From Sporosarcina sp. D27 (GTDB lineage: Bacteria > Bacillota > Bacilli > Bacillales_A > Planococcaceae), in NCBI RefSeq assembly GCF_000586555.1, contig NZ_AZUC01000018.1, forward strand, positions 16,534 through 80,533: DNA of 64,000 nucleotides. The letters are read 5' to 3'. Positions within the stretch are counted from its first letter, which is position 1. The number at the start of each line of letters is the position of its first letter. The position numbers and the translations under genes are program-made. Positions 9,394 to 18,010 of this stretch are shown here, piece by piece. The notes beneath the pieces were generated by a model. It made no database searches. It was not told the origin of the DNA and worked only from the letters and a program-made list of their open reading frames with translations.

Positions 9394-9966
9394 ATGGCGA
9401 ACAGGACAATCCGCTTCATTCTACTAATGGCACTGCTGATACTCAGCGCCTGCAGCCCACAGCCACGAACCGATGTGAAGCCGGTTCAGGAAGCGGCAGA
9501 GCAAACGATTAGCAGCCCTCCAGAAAAGATGGAATTGGGAAGGCCGGGAGAATTTTACGCGTGGTCAGGTAATGAAGTGGAAGGTGACTCGGACGTAATT
9601 CTGGGGGACTATTGCTGGAGTGAGAATGGAACTTCCTGCACGGCAGAGTCGGACGATCCAAGAGAGTTAATGTTTGAAGAACGGTATGGCAAAACAAGAC
9701 CTGGAGAACGAATCCAGTTTTCCATGGCCATCAATCCCACATGGACATGGCTCTCTGAAAATGACCTGAATACCATACAAGGTACCCGAATTGACGTCAT
9801 TCAAATTTCTGATGGAATTGAAACACGTTATGAAAACGTCGGAGACCACCTGGATGCACCAATGGAACCCGGATTTTATTTCTATCTGGCGACCGTGACA
9901 TGGGATCTGGAAGTGAAGGGCCAAGCGAACTATGCCTTTGCGTTTTCGGTATCACCGGACTACTAG
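9394..9966 (+). CDS. uncharacterised lipoprotein, paralog 1
   Basis: 190-residue protein with a type II signal peptide: MANRTIRF, a hydrophobic core and the lipobox LSAC with Cys20 as the lipidation site. The mature part has two conserved cysteines in the motif GDYCWSENGTSCT followed by DDPREL, then PGERIQF, TWTWLSEN and a C-terminal beta-strand block (GFYFYLATVTW). This cysteine pattern resembles small uncharacterised lipoproteins of Bacillaceae; no function is known to me. ATG 9394 has AAGGAGGAAGACTAGC in front. It is the first of three full paralogs and one wreck in a row, and is followed by the convergent small secreted protein at 10031-10354. Confidence 0.85.
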   Translation: MANRTIRFILLMALLILSACSPQPRTDVKPVQEAAEQTISSPPEKMELGRPGEFYAWSGNEVEGDSDVILGDYCWSENGTSCTAESDDPRELMFEERYGKTRPGERIQFSMAINPTWTWLSENDLNTIQGTRIDVIQISDGIETRYENVGDHLDAPMEPGFYFYLATVTWDLEVKGQANYAFAFSVSPDY

Positions 9967-9976
9967 GCCTTCACGG

Positions 9977-10022
9977 TAAAAAACGAGCACCGGATCAGGA
10001 ACTTCCAGATCAGGTGCTCGAT
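9977..10022 (-). terminator. terminator for the small secreted-protein gene
   Basis: CGAGCACC and GGTGCTCG form the base of a stem with further pairing (GATC) inside. On the minus strand it is followed by TTTTTT, so it terminates the leftward gene at 10031-10354. Between two convergent genes it may also affect the lipoprotein transcript. Confidence 0.8.
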
Positions 10023-10030
10023 CATCTCAG

Positions 10031-10354
10031 TCATTTCGGTGAGACAGTTTGCGGAACCGCACAATTCCCGGAACAGGTAACAGTTCCCGAATAGATGACG
10101 AGATATCCACCATCGACGGCCTGCTTGGAGACAGGATACAGGGTGCCACTCCAACCCCCTGTGTTATACACTAAGTATGACTTTATGTTGTCCCCTGTCC
10201 TATAATTTTTTTGTATGCTCACCACTTTACTAGCCGCTGCGACAATCACTGGATCTGCAGGACTCACTTCCGCAAACGACTGGCTCGGTAAACTAAACGA
10301 CAACGTCAATGCTAGGCCGGCTGCTGCAACCGTACTTACAATTTTCTTCTTCAT
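10031..10354 (-). CDS. small secreted protein with paired cysteines
   Basis: 107-residue protein with a classic signal peptide (MKKKIVSTVAAAGLALTL, predicted cut after QSFA). The mature part of about 78 residues ends in TVTCSGNCAVPQ, where the two cysteines (spacing of three residues) could form a disulfide. The start is preceded by ATGGAGGATGAATC. The mature part is tyrosine- and glycine-rich (YLVYNTGGWSGTLYP), and I recognise no known family. It is convergent with lipoprotein paralog 1. A decayed copy of its 3' end follows lipoprotein paralog 3, which suggests that lipoprotein plus this gene was the duplicating unit. Confidence 0.72.
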   Translation of the reverse strand: MKKKIVSTVAAAGLALTLSFSLPSQSFAEVSPADPVIVAAASKVVSIQKNYRTGDNIKSYLVYNTGGWSGTLYPVSKQAVDGGYLVIYSGTVTCSGNCAVPQTVSPK

Positions 10355-10515
10355 GATTCATCCTCCATTCTTAGTAACCAGCGAATTGGAATATAACTGG
10401 TTAGAGGTATATTCTAGCAGTAATTCAAATACCCGCCTATTATTCAAAATAATTTAAATTAAACACTTACTTTGTGTTATAGTAAAAACCATATTTACAG
10501 GAAGGAGAGAAGTAA

Positions 10516-11091
10516 TTGAGGCATAAACCGTTGACAGCCGTCTTTTTACTAATCTTCTTACTCCTTTTGCACGCCTGCAGCCCGCAGCCACGAATTGATA
10601 TGAGGCCAGTTCAAGAAACGGCAGAGCAATCCATAAGCAGCTCCCCGGAAGAAAAAGAGTTAGGAAGGCCCGGGCAATTTGAGGCATTTAATAACCATCC
10701 ATCGGGGGAACCATCTGCCATAGTGCTAGGAGATTATTGCTGGAGTGAAAATGGAAATCCTTGCAAATCAGAATCGGCCGACCCGAGAGATTTGATGTAC
10801 GAGGAAAGTTATGGAAAATTATTTCCAGGCGCACGAATCGAGTTTTCCATGAGCATCAGCCCCTCATGGACTTGGCTTTCCGAAAATGATCTGAACACTA
10901 TACAAGGCACCCGAATTGACGTCATTCAAATTTCCGATGGAGTCGAAACACGTTATGAAAACGTCGGCGACCACCTGGATGCGCCGGAGGAACCCGGCCT
11001 GTACTTCTACCTGGCGACGGTTACGTGGGATCTGGAAGTAAAAGGCCAGGCGAACTATGCCTTTGCATTTTTGGTGTCGCCGGAAAATTAG
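10516..11091 (+). CDS. uncharacterised lipoprotein, paralog 2
   Basis: 191-residue paralog of the preceding lipoprotein, with TTG start at 10516 behind GGAAGGAGAGAAGTAA. The signal peptide ends in the lipobox LHAC. The mature protein repeats the family pattern: GDYCWSENGNPC, DPRDLMYEE, PGARIEFSMSISPSWTW, and a C-terminal block nearly identical to paralog 1 (DVIQISDGVETRYENVGDHL). The near-identity of the C-terminal half against a more diverged middle (residues 55-75) suggests recent duplication or gene conversion. No small secreted-protein gene follows this copy. Confidence 0.84.
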   Translation: MRHKPLTAVFLLIFLLLLHACSPQPRIDMRPVQETAEQSISSSPEEKELGRPGQFEAFNNHPSGEPSAIVLGDYCWSENGNPCKSESADPRDLMYEESYGKLFPGARIEFSMSISPSWTWLSENDLNTIQGTRIDVIQISDGVETRYENVGDHLDAPEEPGLYFYLATVTWDLEVKGQANYAFAFLVSPEN

Positions 11092-11151
11092 AGAAACACG
11101 AGAAACATCGAGCACATGAATGATATATCGTTTGTGAGGGGAGGGAAGGTA

Positions 11152-11718
11152 ATGATAAACAAACCAGGAGTAGCAGCTTTTTTATTGATCACCTTACTCT
11201 GTTTACATGCCTGCAGCCCGCAGCCGCGTACCGATGTGAAGCCAATTCAGGAGACCGAACAGCAACTGACGGAAATCCCTGAAGAGAAGGAGGAGATGAG
11301 AAGACCAGCTGATTTGGGTGTATGGACCACTGATAATGCGGCGGCCCAAGTTTTAAGTAATTGGTGTTGGGGGGAGAACGGGGACAGCTGTTCGGTGGAA
11401 CCCGAGGACCCGCGTGAGTTGCTGTCAGGTATGACTTCCGGTCGCATAAAACCTGGCGGCCTGATTCAATTCTCCATGGGGATTAATCCGGCGTGGACTT
11501 ACCTTTCAGACAATAACGTAGACTCCTTGCTGGATGCCCGGATTGATGTCACGCAAATCTTCAAAGGAGTTGAAATTCGCTATGAAGATGTTGGGCTTAG
11601 TTTGACAGCACCGGAAGAACCGGGTTTGTATTTCTACTTGGCAACTGTAACGTGGGAAAAGGAAATGAAAGGTCAGGCGAATTATGCCTTCGCGTTTTCG
11701 GTATCGCCGGAAAATTAG
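11152..11718 (+). CDS. uncharacterised lipoprotein, paralog 3
   Basis: 188-residue third full copy. ATG at 11152 is chosen because GAGGGGAGGGAAGGTA precedes it; the longer frame from 11116 adds a non-signal sequence. The lipobox is LHAC. The family cysteines are kept (NWCWGENGDSC), although the preceding GDY is changed. EDPREL, PGGLIQFSMGINPAWTYLSDN and the C-terminal LYFYLATVTWEKEMKGQANY follow. It is the most diverged intact copy in its central part. A remnant of the small secreted gene and a wrecked fourth lipoprotein lie directly behind it. Confidence 0.83.
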   Translation: MINKPGVAAFLLITLLCLHACSPQPRTDVKPIQETEQQLTEIPEEKEEMRRPADLGVWTTDNAAAQVLSNWCWGENGDSCSVEPEDPRELLSGMTSGRIKPGGLIQFSMGINPAWTYLSDNNVDSLLDARIDVTQIFKGVEIRYEDVGLSLTAPEEPGLYFYLATVTWEKEMKGQANYAFAFSVSPEN

Positions 11719-11793
11719 GCATGCATGGGAAACATCGAGCACATGATCAGAAATTTTGCAGATACACGTGCTCGATCATTTCCGTCATTTGGG

Positions 11794-11900
11794 TCAGGTG
11801 TTTTGCGGGACAGCGCAATTCTCTGAACACGTGACAGTTCCCGAGTAGATGACGAGATAACCGCCATCGACCGCCTGCTTGGATACAGGACGCCTCTGGT
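11794..11900 (-). pseudogene. 3' remnant of the small secreted-protein gene
   Basis: On the minus strand this encodes PVSKQAVDGGYLVIYSG and TVTCSENCAVPQNT before a stop. It matches the C-terminal third of the gene at 10031-10354, but there is no start, signal peptide or N-terminal half. Homology stops abruptly near 11900, where lipoprotein-like sequence of the opposite strand begins. The downstream GAGCAC/GTGCTC hairpin arms at 11744-11776 are also retained in degraded form. Confidence 0.75.
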
Positions 11901-11924
11901 GGTAATGAGGAAGCTAACGCGCAA

Positions 11925-12210
11925 CTACCATCATCCTTGGTCATTACTGCTGGAGTGAAAACGGAGAGAGCTGCTCGGTAGAACCCGAAGATCCCAGGGA
12001 TATACTGTTGGGTGCAATCACAGGCAGAGCAAAGCCGGGCGGACAAATCACTTTTTCCATGGCAATTAATCATGCTTGGACGTGGCTCTCTGAAAACGGC
12101 TTAGACAGCATACAAGGGACTCGGGCCGATACTTCTACCTTGCGACGGTGACGTGGGATAAGAAGGTGAATGGCAAGGCGAATTATGCCTTTGCTTTTTC
12201 GGTGCAGTGA
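11925..12210 (+). pseudogene. fourth lipoprotein copy, truncated and internally deleted
   Basis: Reads IILGHYCWSENGESCS, DPRDILLGAITGRAKPGG, AINHAWTWLSENGLDS and IQGTR in one frame, then changes frame and continues as YFYLATVTWDKKVNGKANY to a TGA at 12208-12210. The signal peptide and first third are missing. The stretch between IQGTR and YFYLATV (about 40 codons in the intact copies) is deleted, probably between the CCCG-containing stretches present at both points in the paralogs. Clearly non-functional. Confidence 0.8.
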
Positions 12211-12303
12211 CTTTAGAAATCGGTGTTTTATAATGGTATTTCATCAATTTAGCATGAATTTCTTCTGCTACAGTCCATTAGTGACGTGCTGAAATTACAA
12301 ACC

Positions 12304-12342
12304 AAAAACCGTTTCGAACAATATTTTGCCGTAACGGTTTTT
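12304..12342. terminator. possible bidirectional terminator
   Basis: AAAAACCGTT (12304-12313) and AACGGTTTTT (12333-12342) are inverted with a 19-nt loop. It lies between the decayed lipoprotein (+) and the 12423 gene (-), and the A/T flanks suit either strand. The long loop makes it a weak candidate. Confidence 0.45.
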
Positions 12343-12422
12343 CAGTAATATATTTGAAACTGGACACCATTTTTTCCTAATCTAGTTGTGCCACAATCGC
12401 ACCCTATTGTTTAATAGTAATT

Positions 12423-13277
12423 TTAATTAAGTTGGTTCCATATTTCTAAAAATACGCTCTCATTCATCTGAAAATAAACATCTGTAAATCCATAATAGAT
12501 GGATCCACCTTTAAGAAGAGTAAGTTTAACCATTGAACCGTCATTTAAGTTAAGGGTAAGTTCCCTGTATTCCTCATTGTTTTGAAAATTACTTATTGGG
12601 TCTGAATTTTGTTTACGAGGAAGAGGCTTTGTTTTTTTCAGTTCTTTTAAGAATGTATTCAATACTGCCATATCTGAAATAGACTTGTAATTATCAATGT
12701 CATTATACCAATCACCGAATGCTCTCCACTGTGCAGAGGATACATTACCAACTATATTTAATTTACCAAACACATCTTCACCACTACTTATTGTTATTCC
12801 GTTAAGATTCTCATAAAACGCTGCGTATTGATTGTCACTCTGTTCTTGATAAACCATTATCCTGAAATTTTTATCGTAACCTTTTACTGAATACACATCT
12901 GTTTTTCCAATTGTAGAAGATAACTCTTTATTATAGGCTATTCGTTTGCTCCATTCGTCAATTCCCCCTTTAGTAGTTCCGAGTTTATCACCTATAATAG
13001 CTTTTGCATCCACTGCATTTATCTCTGTATTTGTGTCGGTATAAATTTTACCGTTATATACGATTAAGCCTATCATGTCTGCATTTGAAGTGTCCTTAGG
13101 CAATTGAATAGCTGGGATTTTCACATCTCCACTTCCATTAACCACATGCGCCTGTTGATTGCCTTTTGTACTATAAGAGACAATAAAATTAATTAAAGCA
13201 AATGTTCCAACTGAAATTAGTAAAGTAGCAACAATTTTAACGCCTTTGACATTAAATACTTTTCTATCCTTTTTCAT
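12423..13277 (-). CDS. uncharacterised membrane-anchored protein
   Basis: 284-residue protein with a basic N-terminus, one membrane segment at about residues 13-31 (VATLLISVGTFALINFIV) and a soluble C-terminal part that would be outside the cell. Recognisable phrases such as VYNGKIYTDT, KLGTTKGGIDEW and VKGYDKNFRIM recur in uncharacterised Bacillus and Paenibacillus proteins, but I know no function. The start has AGGAGGGGTAG upstream. The gene is markedly AT-rich relative to the ribosomal block and sits between gene remnants, which suggests acquired DNA. No operon partner is visible. Confidence 0.7.
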   Translation of the reverse strand: MKKDRKVFNVKGVKIVATLLISVGTFALINFIVSYSTKGNQQAHVVNGSGDVKIPAIQLPKDTSNADMIGLIVYNGKIYTDTNTEINAVDAKAIIGDKLGTTKGGIDEWSKRIAYNKELSSTIGKTDVYSVKGYDKNFRIMVYQEQSDNQYAAFYENLNGITISSGEDVFGKLNIVGNVSSAQWRAFGDWYNDIDNYKSISDMAVLNTFLKELKKTKPLPRKQNSDPISNFQNNEEYRELTLNLNDGSMVKLTLLKGGSIYYGFTDVYFQMNESVFLEIWNQLN

Positions 13278-13457
13278 TCTACCCCTCCTAATATTATTAG
13301 ACCGAGATAAGTTAAATTAGTTACATATTGGAATAAAATGACCCATTTTCGGCTTAGGGACTTATTAAATCTCTACACCGCAACAACCAACTTTACTATT
13401 GACTCAATTTCAACACACTTACCAACAATTAAAATATCATCCAGACAAAAATAACCT

Positions 13458-13668
13458 TTAAAAGTATTTGTTATAGAGATCATATCTCAGTTTTCCACTA
13501 TGTTGAGTGTAAATTCTCGTTGTTTCACTTTTTTCGCGACCCCGAAGGCTTTGAATCACTTCATGCGATGCTCCGTTGTCGATCACATGAGTCGCATAGC
13601 TATGACGCAACTGATACGATTTTTCCACGGCGTCCACTTTGTCCATAGTCGTTCCACTGCCCGAGGTT
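13458..13668 (-). pseudogene. tyrosine recombinase C-terminal remnant, apparently chimeric
   Basis: The last 53 codons match the C-terminal catalytic part of XerC/phage-integrase proteins: YQLRHSYATHVIDNGA, then SLRGREKSETTRIYTQHS with the nucleophile tyrosine; the usual LGH histidine is replaced in LRGRE. Everything upstream of the Arg-His box is missing. The preceding TSGSGTTMDKVDAVEK instead resembles the SGSAATIDKADSRGK stretch of the amidohydrolase at 16341, so two unrelated gene scraps appear joined. The frame enters directly from the kinase terminator and has no ribosome-binding site. Treated as a remnant of lost mobile DNA. Confidence 0.68.
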
Positions 13669-13708
13669 AAAAAAGTACCTGAGTGAGAAACACTCAGGTA
13701 CTTTTTTA
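13669..13708 (-). terminator. terminator of the PAS histidine-kinase gene
   Basis: AAAAAAGTACCTGAGTG and CACTCAGGTACTTTTTT form a near-perfect hairpin with a 5-nt loop, about 40 bp downstream of the kinase stop codon on the minus strand. Confidence 0.92.
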
Positions 13709-13748
13709 ATTTCTTCATTAATTTTAGGTCTCTTACTACAAATTACTT

Positions 13749-16004
13749 TTATAAATAGATATCCGAAAACTCATATTTTATTAACTCGTCTGTATCCATG
13801 TTGCTATTATGAACCTGATTACTATTTCCATTATCTATTTTCTTAATAGGAAGTTCTATAGTGAACGTACTCCCTTCATCTAAAATGCTCTCTACACTAA
13901 TACTACCTCCATGTAGCTCGGCCAAAGATTTAGCAATGGATAATCCAAGTCCAGTACCTTCAGCTATGCGATTTAAATTTCGATTCAATTGTGTAAATTT
14001 CTCAAAGATCGTACCTATATTCTTTTCATCTATTCCTATGCCTTCATCTGTTACAGAGATACTTACAGTATGATTATCTTTTTTCACTAGCCCTATTAAT
14101 ATAGCTTCACCTGGAATCGAGAACTTAATTGCATTCGAAATCAGGTTAAGTAAAATCCTATCAAATTTATAAACATCCACTGCCATAATCAGTTCTTCAA
14201 GTTCCGGATCAAATATGATTTTGATGCCTTTCGACTTCGTGTATTCTGAAACGGATTCCACAATATCATCTATAATTCCCACAATATTGTAATTAGATAA
14301 GTTTAATTCATGCAGTCCAGATTCTATTTTAGAAATATCTAATATATTATTTATGAGTCTGGTCAGCCTATAACAATTTCCCATTGTCATTCTATTTACA
14401 TTTAGAATATCTTCTCTATGGTCTTCTAAAGAATCATGCTCCAAATATAAATTCAATAGTTGAGCGCCACTAAATATTACAGTTAATGGAGTCTTTAGTT
14501 CGTGGGAGGTGTTGATGAATAGTTCTTCTTGAGATTTAAGGAGCTTTGCCATCTTTTTGTTAGCTAGTTCTTCATCCGATATATCGATTCCTAAAGCAAT
14601 TATCTTTTCTACCTCATTATTTTGATTGATAATAGGCTGAAAAATTGTTTTCGTATGATAGGTTATCCCATCTTTTGTAAATTCCAATTTATGCAGATAG
14701 GAGGATTTATTTTCAATAGATTTATTAATATCTTGAAGTAATTCCTCTAAATCTTCTGCCCGATAGTATTTAAAAAAGTTTTTTCCAATTATATCTGACT
14801 CCGTTTTTATCTCTGGCCATTCTTCTTTAAAGGCTTGAAATGAAAACTGATTAAGATAATTTATGCTATAGTCTTTGTGCGAAAACGATGCATAGTACAT
14901 AGAAATCTTTTCTACACTTTCTTGCAGCGCAGTATATTCTTCAAATTTATAACCCGGTTCACTATTTTTATAGATCAGAACGCCACCCTCGATATTCCCT
15001 TGATCATCGTATATAGGTGTCCCATCACATTCATAGTAAGTTGTCGGAAGTTCACTTGCTCCAATTACCATATGTTTAGTTAGTTTTTCTCCTCTTAACA
15101 CTCTTTGTTCTGCAATGTCTTCAAATGATAATTTCTCTCCTTTTGTATCATTCATTGCAAAAGCATTATATACCTGTTTGCTGTTTACTGTATCTATATC
15201 TGGGATACATGGAGCTAAAACTTGCTTACTCACTTTATTTATATACGTATACTCTCCGTCTTTGTCTAAAATATTTACGCCATCTGACATATTGTCCAGA
15301 ATGAATTTCATTTCTCTTTTTTGCTTTCTGAGAAGTTTGCTTTCTCGAGTATTTTCCGTAACGTCATAAAAAGAAGTTATTAAATACTGTTTTGTTGCAT
15401 CTCCAGAAATCATTTTTACATTTATATCCCAATAAGTAGTTGCTCCTTCAGAGCCGAGTGATTCCACCTCAAATTCATGAAAGGAAGTCCCTCGTTTAAG
15501 TAACTCTAAAATATTTGTTGAGAATGATGGACATTTGCCTATTGGATCGTCAGAAGCTATATCCATTAAGTGCAATGTCGGGATGTAGTTTTCATCATGG
15601 CTAAGTAGCATGCAATCCGGATAGGTGAATACTGCTGTAGATCCATTTTCATTCGTTTCGCTGCCGCCAAAATTAGCTAACAAGAATTCTAGCGATAGAT
15701 TCTTTTGTTCTTCAAAGTGATATTCTTTATGGTCTTCATTATCTAATATATCAAAGCTAACTTTAACTTCTAATGGCACGTTATCGCTATTAAAAATATG
15801 AAGACAATAGATATCTTTAATGTCCTGGAACGCTATTTGATGTTCGGATTTTAATAATTTGTCTAATTCTTTTAGAGATTTTCCTAGCAAGTCACATTCT
15901 TCGTAACCAGTTAAGTGTAAGAAGCTTTCGCTCACCCTATAAATCATATTATCTTTAGTATAAAGGAGTGGATTTTTCGTTAGTCTCTCTAAACCTTTTG
16001 CCAT
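13749..16004 (-). CDS. PAS-domain sensor histidine kinase (orphan)
   Basis: 751-residue soluble kinase. I see no membrane helices. The N-terminal part holds at least three PAS-like modules (about residues 5-95, 225-345 and 355-475), the clearest being FILDNMSDGVNILDKDGEYTY. HisKA follows with the phosphoacceptor in INTSHELKTPLTVIF (about 495). The ATPase domain has N-box LLNLISNAIKFS, G1 VTDEGIGID and G2 GTGLGLSIAK, all intact. No response regulator is adjacent, and the gene is AT-rich like the flanking remnants. It may have been acquired or may feed a distant relay such as sporulation control; the ligand is unknown. Confidence 0.86.
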   Translation of the reverse strand: MAKGLERLTKNPLLYTKDNMIYRVSESFLHLTGYEECDLLGKSLKELDKLLKSEHQIAFQDIKDIYCLHIFNSDNVPLEVKVSFDILDNEDHKEYHFEEQKNLSLEFLLANFGGSETNENGSTAVFTYPDCMLLSHDENYIPTLHLMDIASDDPIGKCPSFSTNILELLKRGTSFHEFEVESLGSEGATTYWDINVKMISGDATKQYLITSFYDVTENTRESKLLRKQKREMKFILDNMSDGVNILDKDGEYTYINKVSKQVLAPCIPDIDTVNSKQVYNAFAMNDTKGEKLSFEDIAEQRVLRGEKLTKHMVIGASELPTTYYECDGTPIYDDQGNIEGGVLIYKNSEPGYKFEEYTALQESVEKISMYYASFSHKDYSINYLNQFSFQAFKEEWPEIKTESDIIGKNFFKYYRAEDLEELLQDINKSIENKSSYLHKLEFTKDGITYHTKTIFQPIINQNNEVEKIIALGIDISDEELANKKMAKLLKSQEELFINTSHELKTPLTVIFSGAQLLNLYLEHDSLEDHREDILNVNRMTMGNCYRLTRLINNILDISKIESGLHELNLSNYNIVGIIDDIVESVSEYTKSKGIKIIFDPELEELIMAVDVYKFDRILLNLISNAIKFSIPGEAILIGLVKKDNHTVSISVTDEGIGIDEKNIGTIFEKFTQLNRNLNRIAEGTGLGLSIAKSLAELHGGSISVESILDEGSTFTIELPIKKIDNGNSNQVHNSNMDTDELIKYEFSDIYL

Positions 16005-16340
16005 AATGGATCACCTGCATGTTCTATTTGTATTTTCGGGGACAATTATTAGTGGAACCTAGTTATATTCATCCTTCACATAGAAGACGAATCAAAACCA
16101 AGGCGGAGATAGGTCAAATTGATGGTGTAACTGGCTTTTCCACATTATTAATAGCAATATTTTCACTAAAAATAATTAATGTTCGTTTGCTGAATAAAAT
16201 AATCCATCCTTACAACTATAACACTTCTTTGTGAATTATCGAACTATTTTCCAAAAAATAAACAGTAAAGGAAAACTTCTAATCCCCTTTCCTAGATGTA
16301 GGATTAGAAGTTCAGGTTCAACTATAAAGTAGACGTTTTA
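16005..16340. other. AT-rich intergenic region between kinase and amidohydrolase
   Basis: I see no convincing gene in this 336-bp stretch. It contains the upstream region of the kinase (ribosome-binding site GGTGATCC just before its ATG) and the amidohydrolase terminator at 16272-16313. A 71-codon frame at 16019-16234 has no ribosome-binding site and unremarkable composition. Confidence 0.6.
16272..16313 (-). terminator. amidohydrolase terminator
   Basis: AACTTCTAATCC and GGATTAGAAGTT form a 12-bp perfect stem; on the minus strand it is followed by TTTTCCTTT. It lies about 30 bp past the amidohydrolase stop codon. Confidence 0.8.
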
Positions 16341-17912
16341 CTAACCTTTATACAGAATCTCTCCCGCCACGACCGTCATAACGGTTTTCGTTTTCAGCAT
16401 GTCCTCACTTTCTACCGTCAACAAGTCCCGATCCAGAATAGTAAAGTCTGCATTGAACCCTTTTGCGATTTTACCGCGACTGTCTGCTTTATCTATCGTT
16501 GCAGCACTGCCCGAGGTAAACAAGGCGACAGATTCATAGCGACTCAGCTTCTCTTCAGGAAGATAGCCTTCGTGGGTTTCTCCTGGCTTACGACGAGTTG
16601 CGGCTGCATAGATTCCGAGCAGCGGGTCTACCTCTTCGACAGGGGCATCCGAGCCTCCTCCGCAAATGAATCCACGATCAATAAGTTTTTTCCATGCGTA
16701 CGCCCAGTCCATACGCTCTTCACCGAGGCGGTCTTTGGCCCAAGGAAAGTCAGATGGTACAAACACTGGCTGAATATCGAGAATGACTGGCAGCTTCTCC
16801 ATACGATTGACCAATTCGTCACTTAGTACGTTGACATGGATGATGCGATCACGTTTTCCTGCTGCAGGTGGATTTACTTCTATTACATCAAGCAATTTTT
16901 CCAACGCTTTGTCACCGATTGTATGAACTGCGACTGCTTCTCCATAACTCCTTGCAAGCGCGACGTTTTCTCGGATTTCTTCGTCTGTCAACACTGCCAT
17001 CCCTGAATTTCCTGGGTCATCGGAATACGGTTTGTTCAGAAGCGCGGTTCTTCCACCAAGCGCCCCATCGATGAAGAATTTCATCTCACCGCCATGAATC
17101 CAAGGTTCATCATACGTTGCTTCATCCTCCATCAATAATTGAAAAACCGTAGAACGGCGTAGCAAATGTGTCCTGAATTTCAGCTTATCCTCACCAATCA
17201 CATTCCTAAATGCCTGAAGCGGGTTGCGGTAGTCTTCATAATAACCAAGGTCATCCGTCACAGCGCCTGTAATTCCGCGAGCCAGCAAGTCTTCAACGGA
17301 CGCCTGTAACGCACGCGTGAGTGCCGCTTCGTCTGGCACAGGAATGATCGCTTCCACCAGATCCGCAGCACCTTCAAGTAGTAGCCCCGTCGCTTCTCCT
17401 GACTCATCCCTAACAATCGTACCGTTGCCCGGATCAGGTGTGTCTTTCGTAATACCTGCCAGTTCCAAAGCTTTCGAATTGGCAAGGGCTACGTGACGAC
17501 ATGTGCGTTTCAAAAACATAGGAGACGTACTGATGGCGTCCAACTCAGTACGAGTCACAATCCGACGGTCTAAGAAATTATTTTCGTTCCATCCGTCCGC
17601 TGTGAACCACTCACCTGCCGGATGATTTGCATTGGCTTCTTTCAGTCTGCTAAGCATATCTTCTGCAGAATTCACGTATGACAGATCCAATTGCAACAAT
17701 CTACTACCGTGCCCGATCATATGCATATGGCTATCGATGAACCCTGGATACATCACTGCCCCATGTAAATCCACTTCGTTATCTGCTTGCGCTCGTAAAG
17801 AATTGAAAGGCCCTACTTCAAGAACTGTCCCATTTTCCGTCAATACAGCTTCTACTGTCTCGCCTTCTCTTTGCATCGTGTAAATCCTACCATTATGCCA
17901 GATTGTTTTCAT
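16341..17912 (-). CDS. YtcJ-like metal-dependent amidohydrolase
   Basis: 523-residue member of the amidohydrolase-3 family. The metal-binding motif is IDSHMHMIGHG (about residue 58), the later histidine motifs include AVHTIGDKAL and IIHVNVLSD, and the aspartate lies in GGGSDAPVEEVDP. The C-terminus shows the usual ADFTILDRDL. These enzymes hydrolyse C-N bonds of exocyclic amides or related compounds. The substrate here is unknown, and no pathway genes are adjacent. ATG 17912 is preferred because AAGGAGTGCG lies upstream and the family begins with the TIWHNGRIYTM strand; the longer frame adds 18 unsupported residues. Confidence 0.85.
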   Translation of the reverse strand: MKTIWHNGRIYTMQREGETVEAVLTENGTVLEVGPFNSLRAQADNEVDLHGAVMYPGFIDSHMHMIGHGSRLLQLDLSYVNSAEDMLSRLKEANANHPAGEWFTADGWNENNFLDRRIVTRTELDAISTSPMFLKRTCRHVALANSKALELAGITKDTPDPGNGTIVRDESGEATGLLLEGAADLVEAIIPVPDEAALTRALQASVEDLLARGITGAVTDDLGYYEDYRNPLQAFRNVIGEDKLKFRTHLLRRSTVFQLLMEDEATYDEPWIHGGEMKFFIDGALGGRTALLNKPYSDDPGNSGMAVLTDEEIRENVALARSYGEAVAVHTIGDKALEKLLDVIEVNPPAAGKRDRIIHVNVLSDELVNRMEKLPVILDIQPVFVPSDFPWAKDRLGEERMDWAYAWKKLIDRGFICGGGSDAPVEEVDPLLGIYAAATRRKPGETHEGYLPEEKLSRYESVALFTSGSAATIDKADSRGKIAKGFNADFTILDRDLLTVESEDMLKTKTVMTVVAGEILYKG

Positions 17913-18010
17913 ATCCCCATCGCACTCCTTTTTCCTTAGTGTACTCGCACCGACAATTTGAGGCAATATTCTGCTACAATGAAAACACTAGAATCGAGGA
18001 GGAGATCCAA

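Noticed and set aside
11747..12073. 108-codon minus-strand frame over the decayed lipoprotein
   Set aside because: It spans the junction of two pseudogenes and does not match either family in that frame.
13458..13718. Intact 86-residue gene for a small integrase-like protein
   Set aside because: Its proposed start lies in the kinase terminator, there is no ribosome-binding site, and only the last third of a recombinase catalytic domain is present.
16019..16234. 71-residue plus-strand frame in the kinase-amidohydrolase gap
   Set aside because: No ribosome-binding site, no recognisable motif, overlaps the kinase 5' region.
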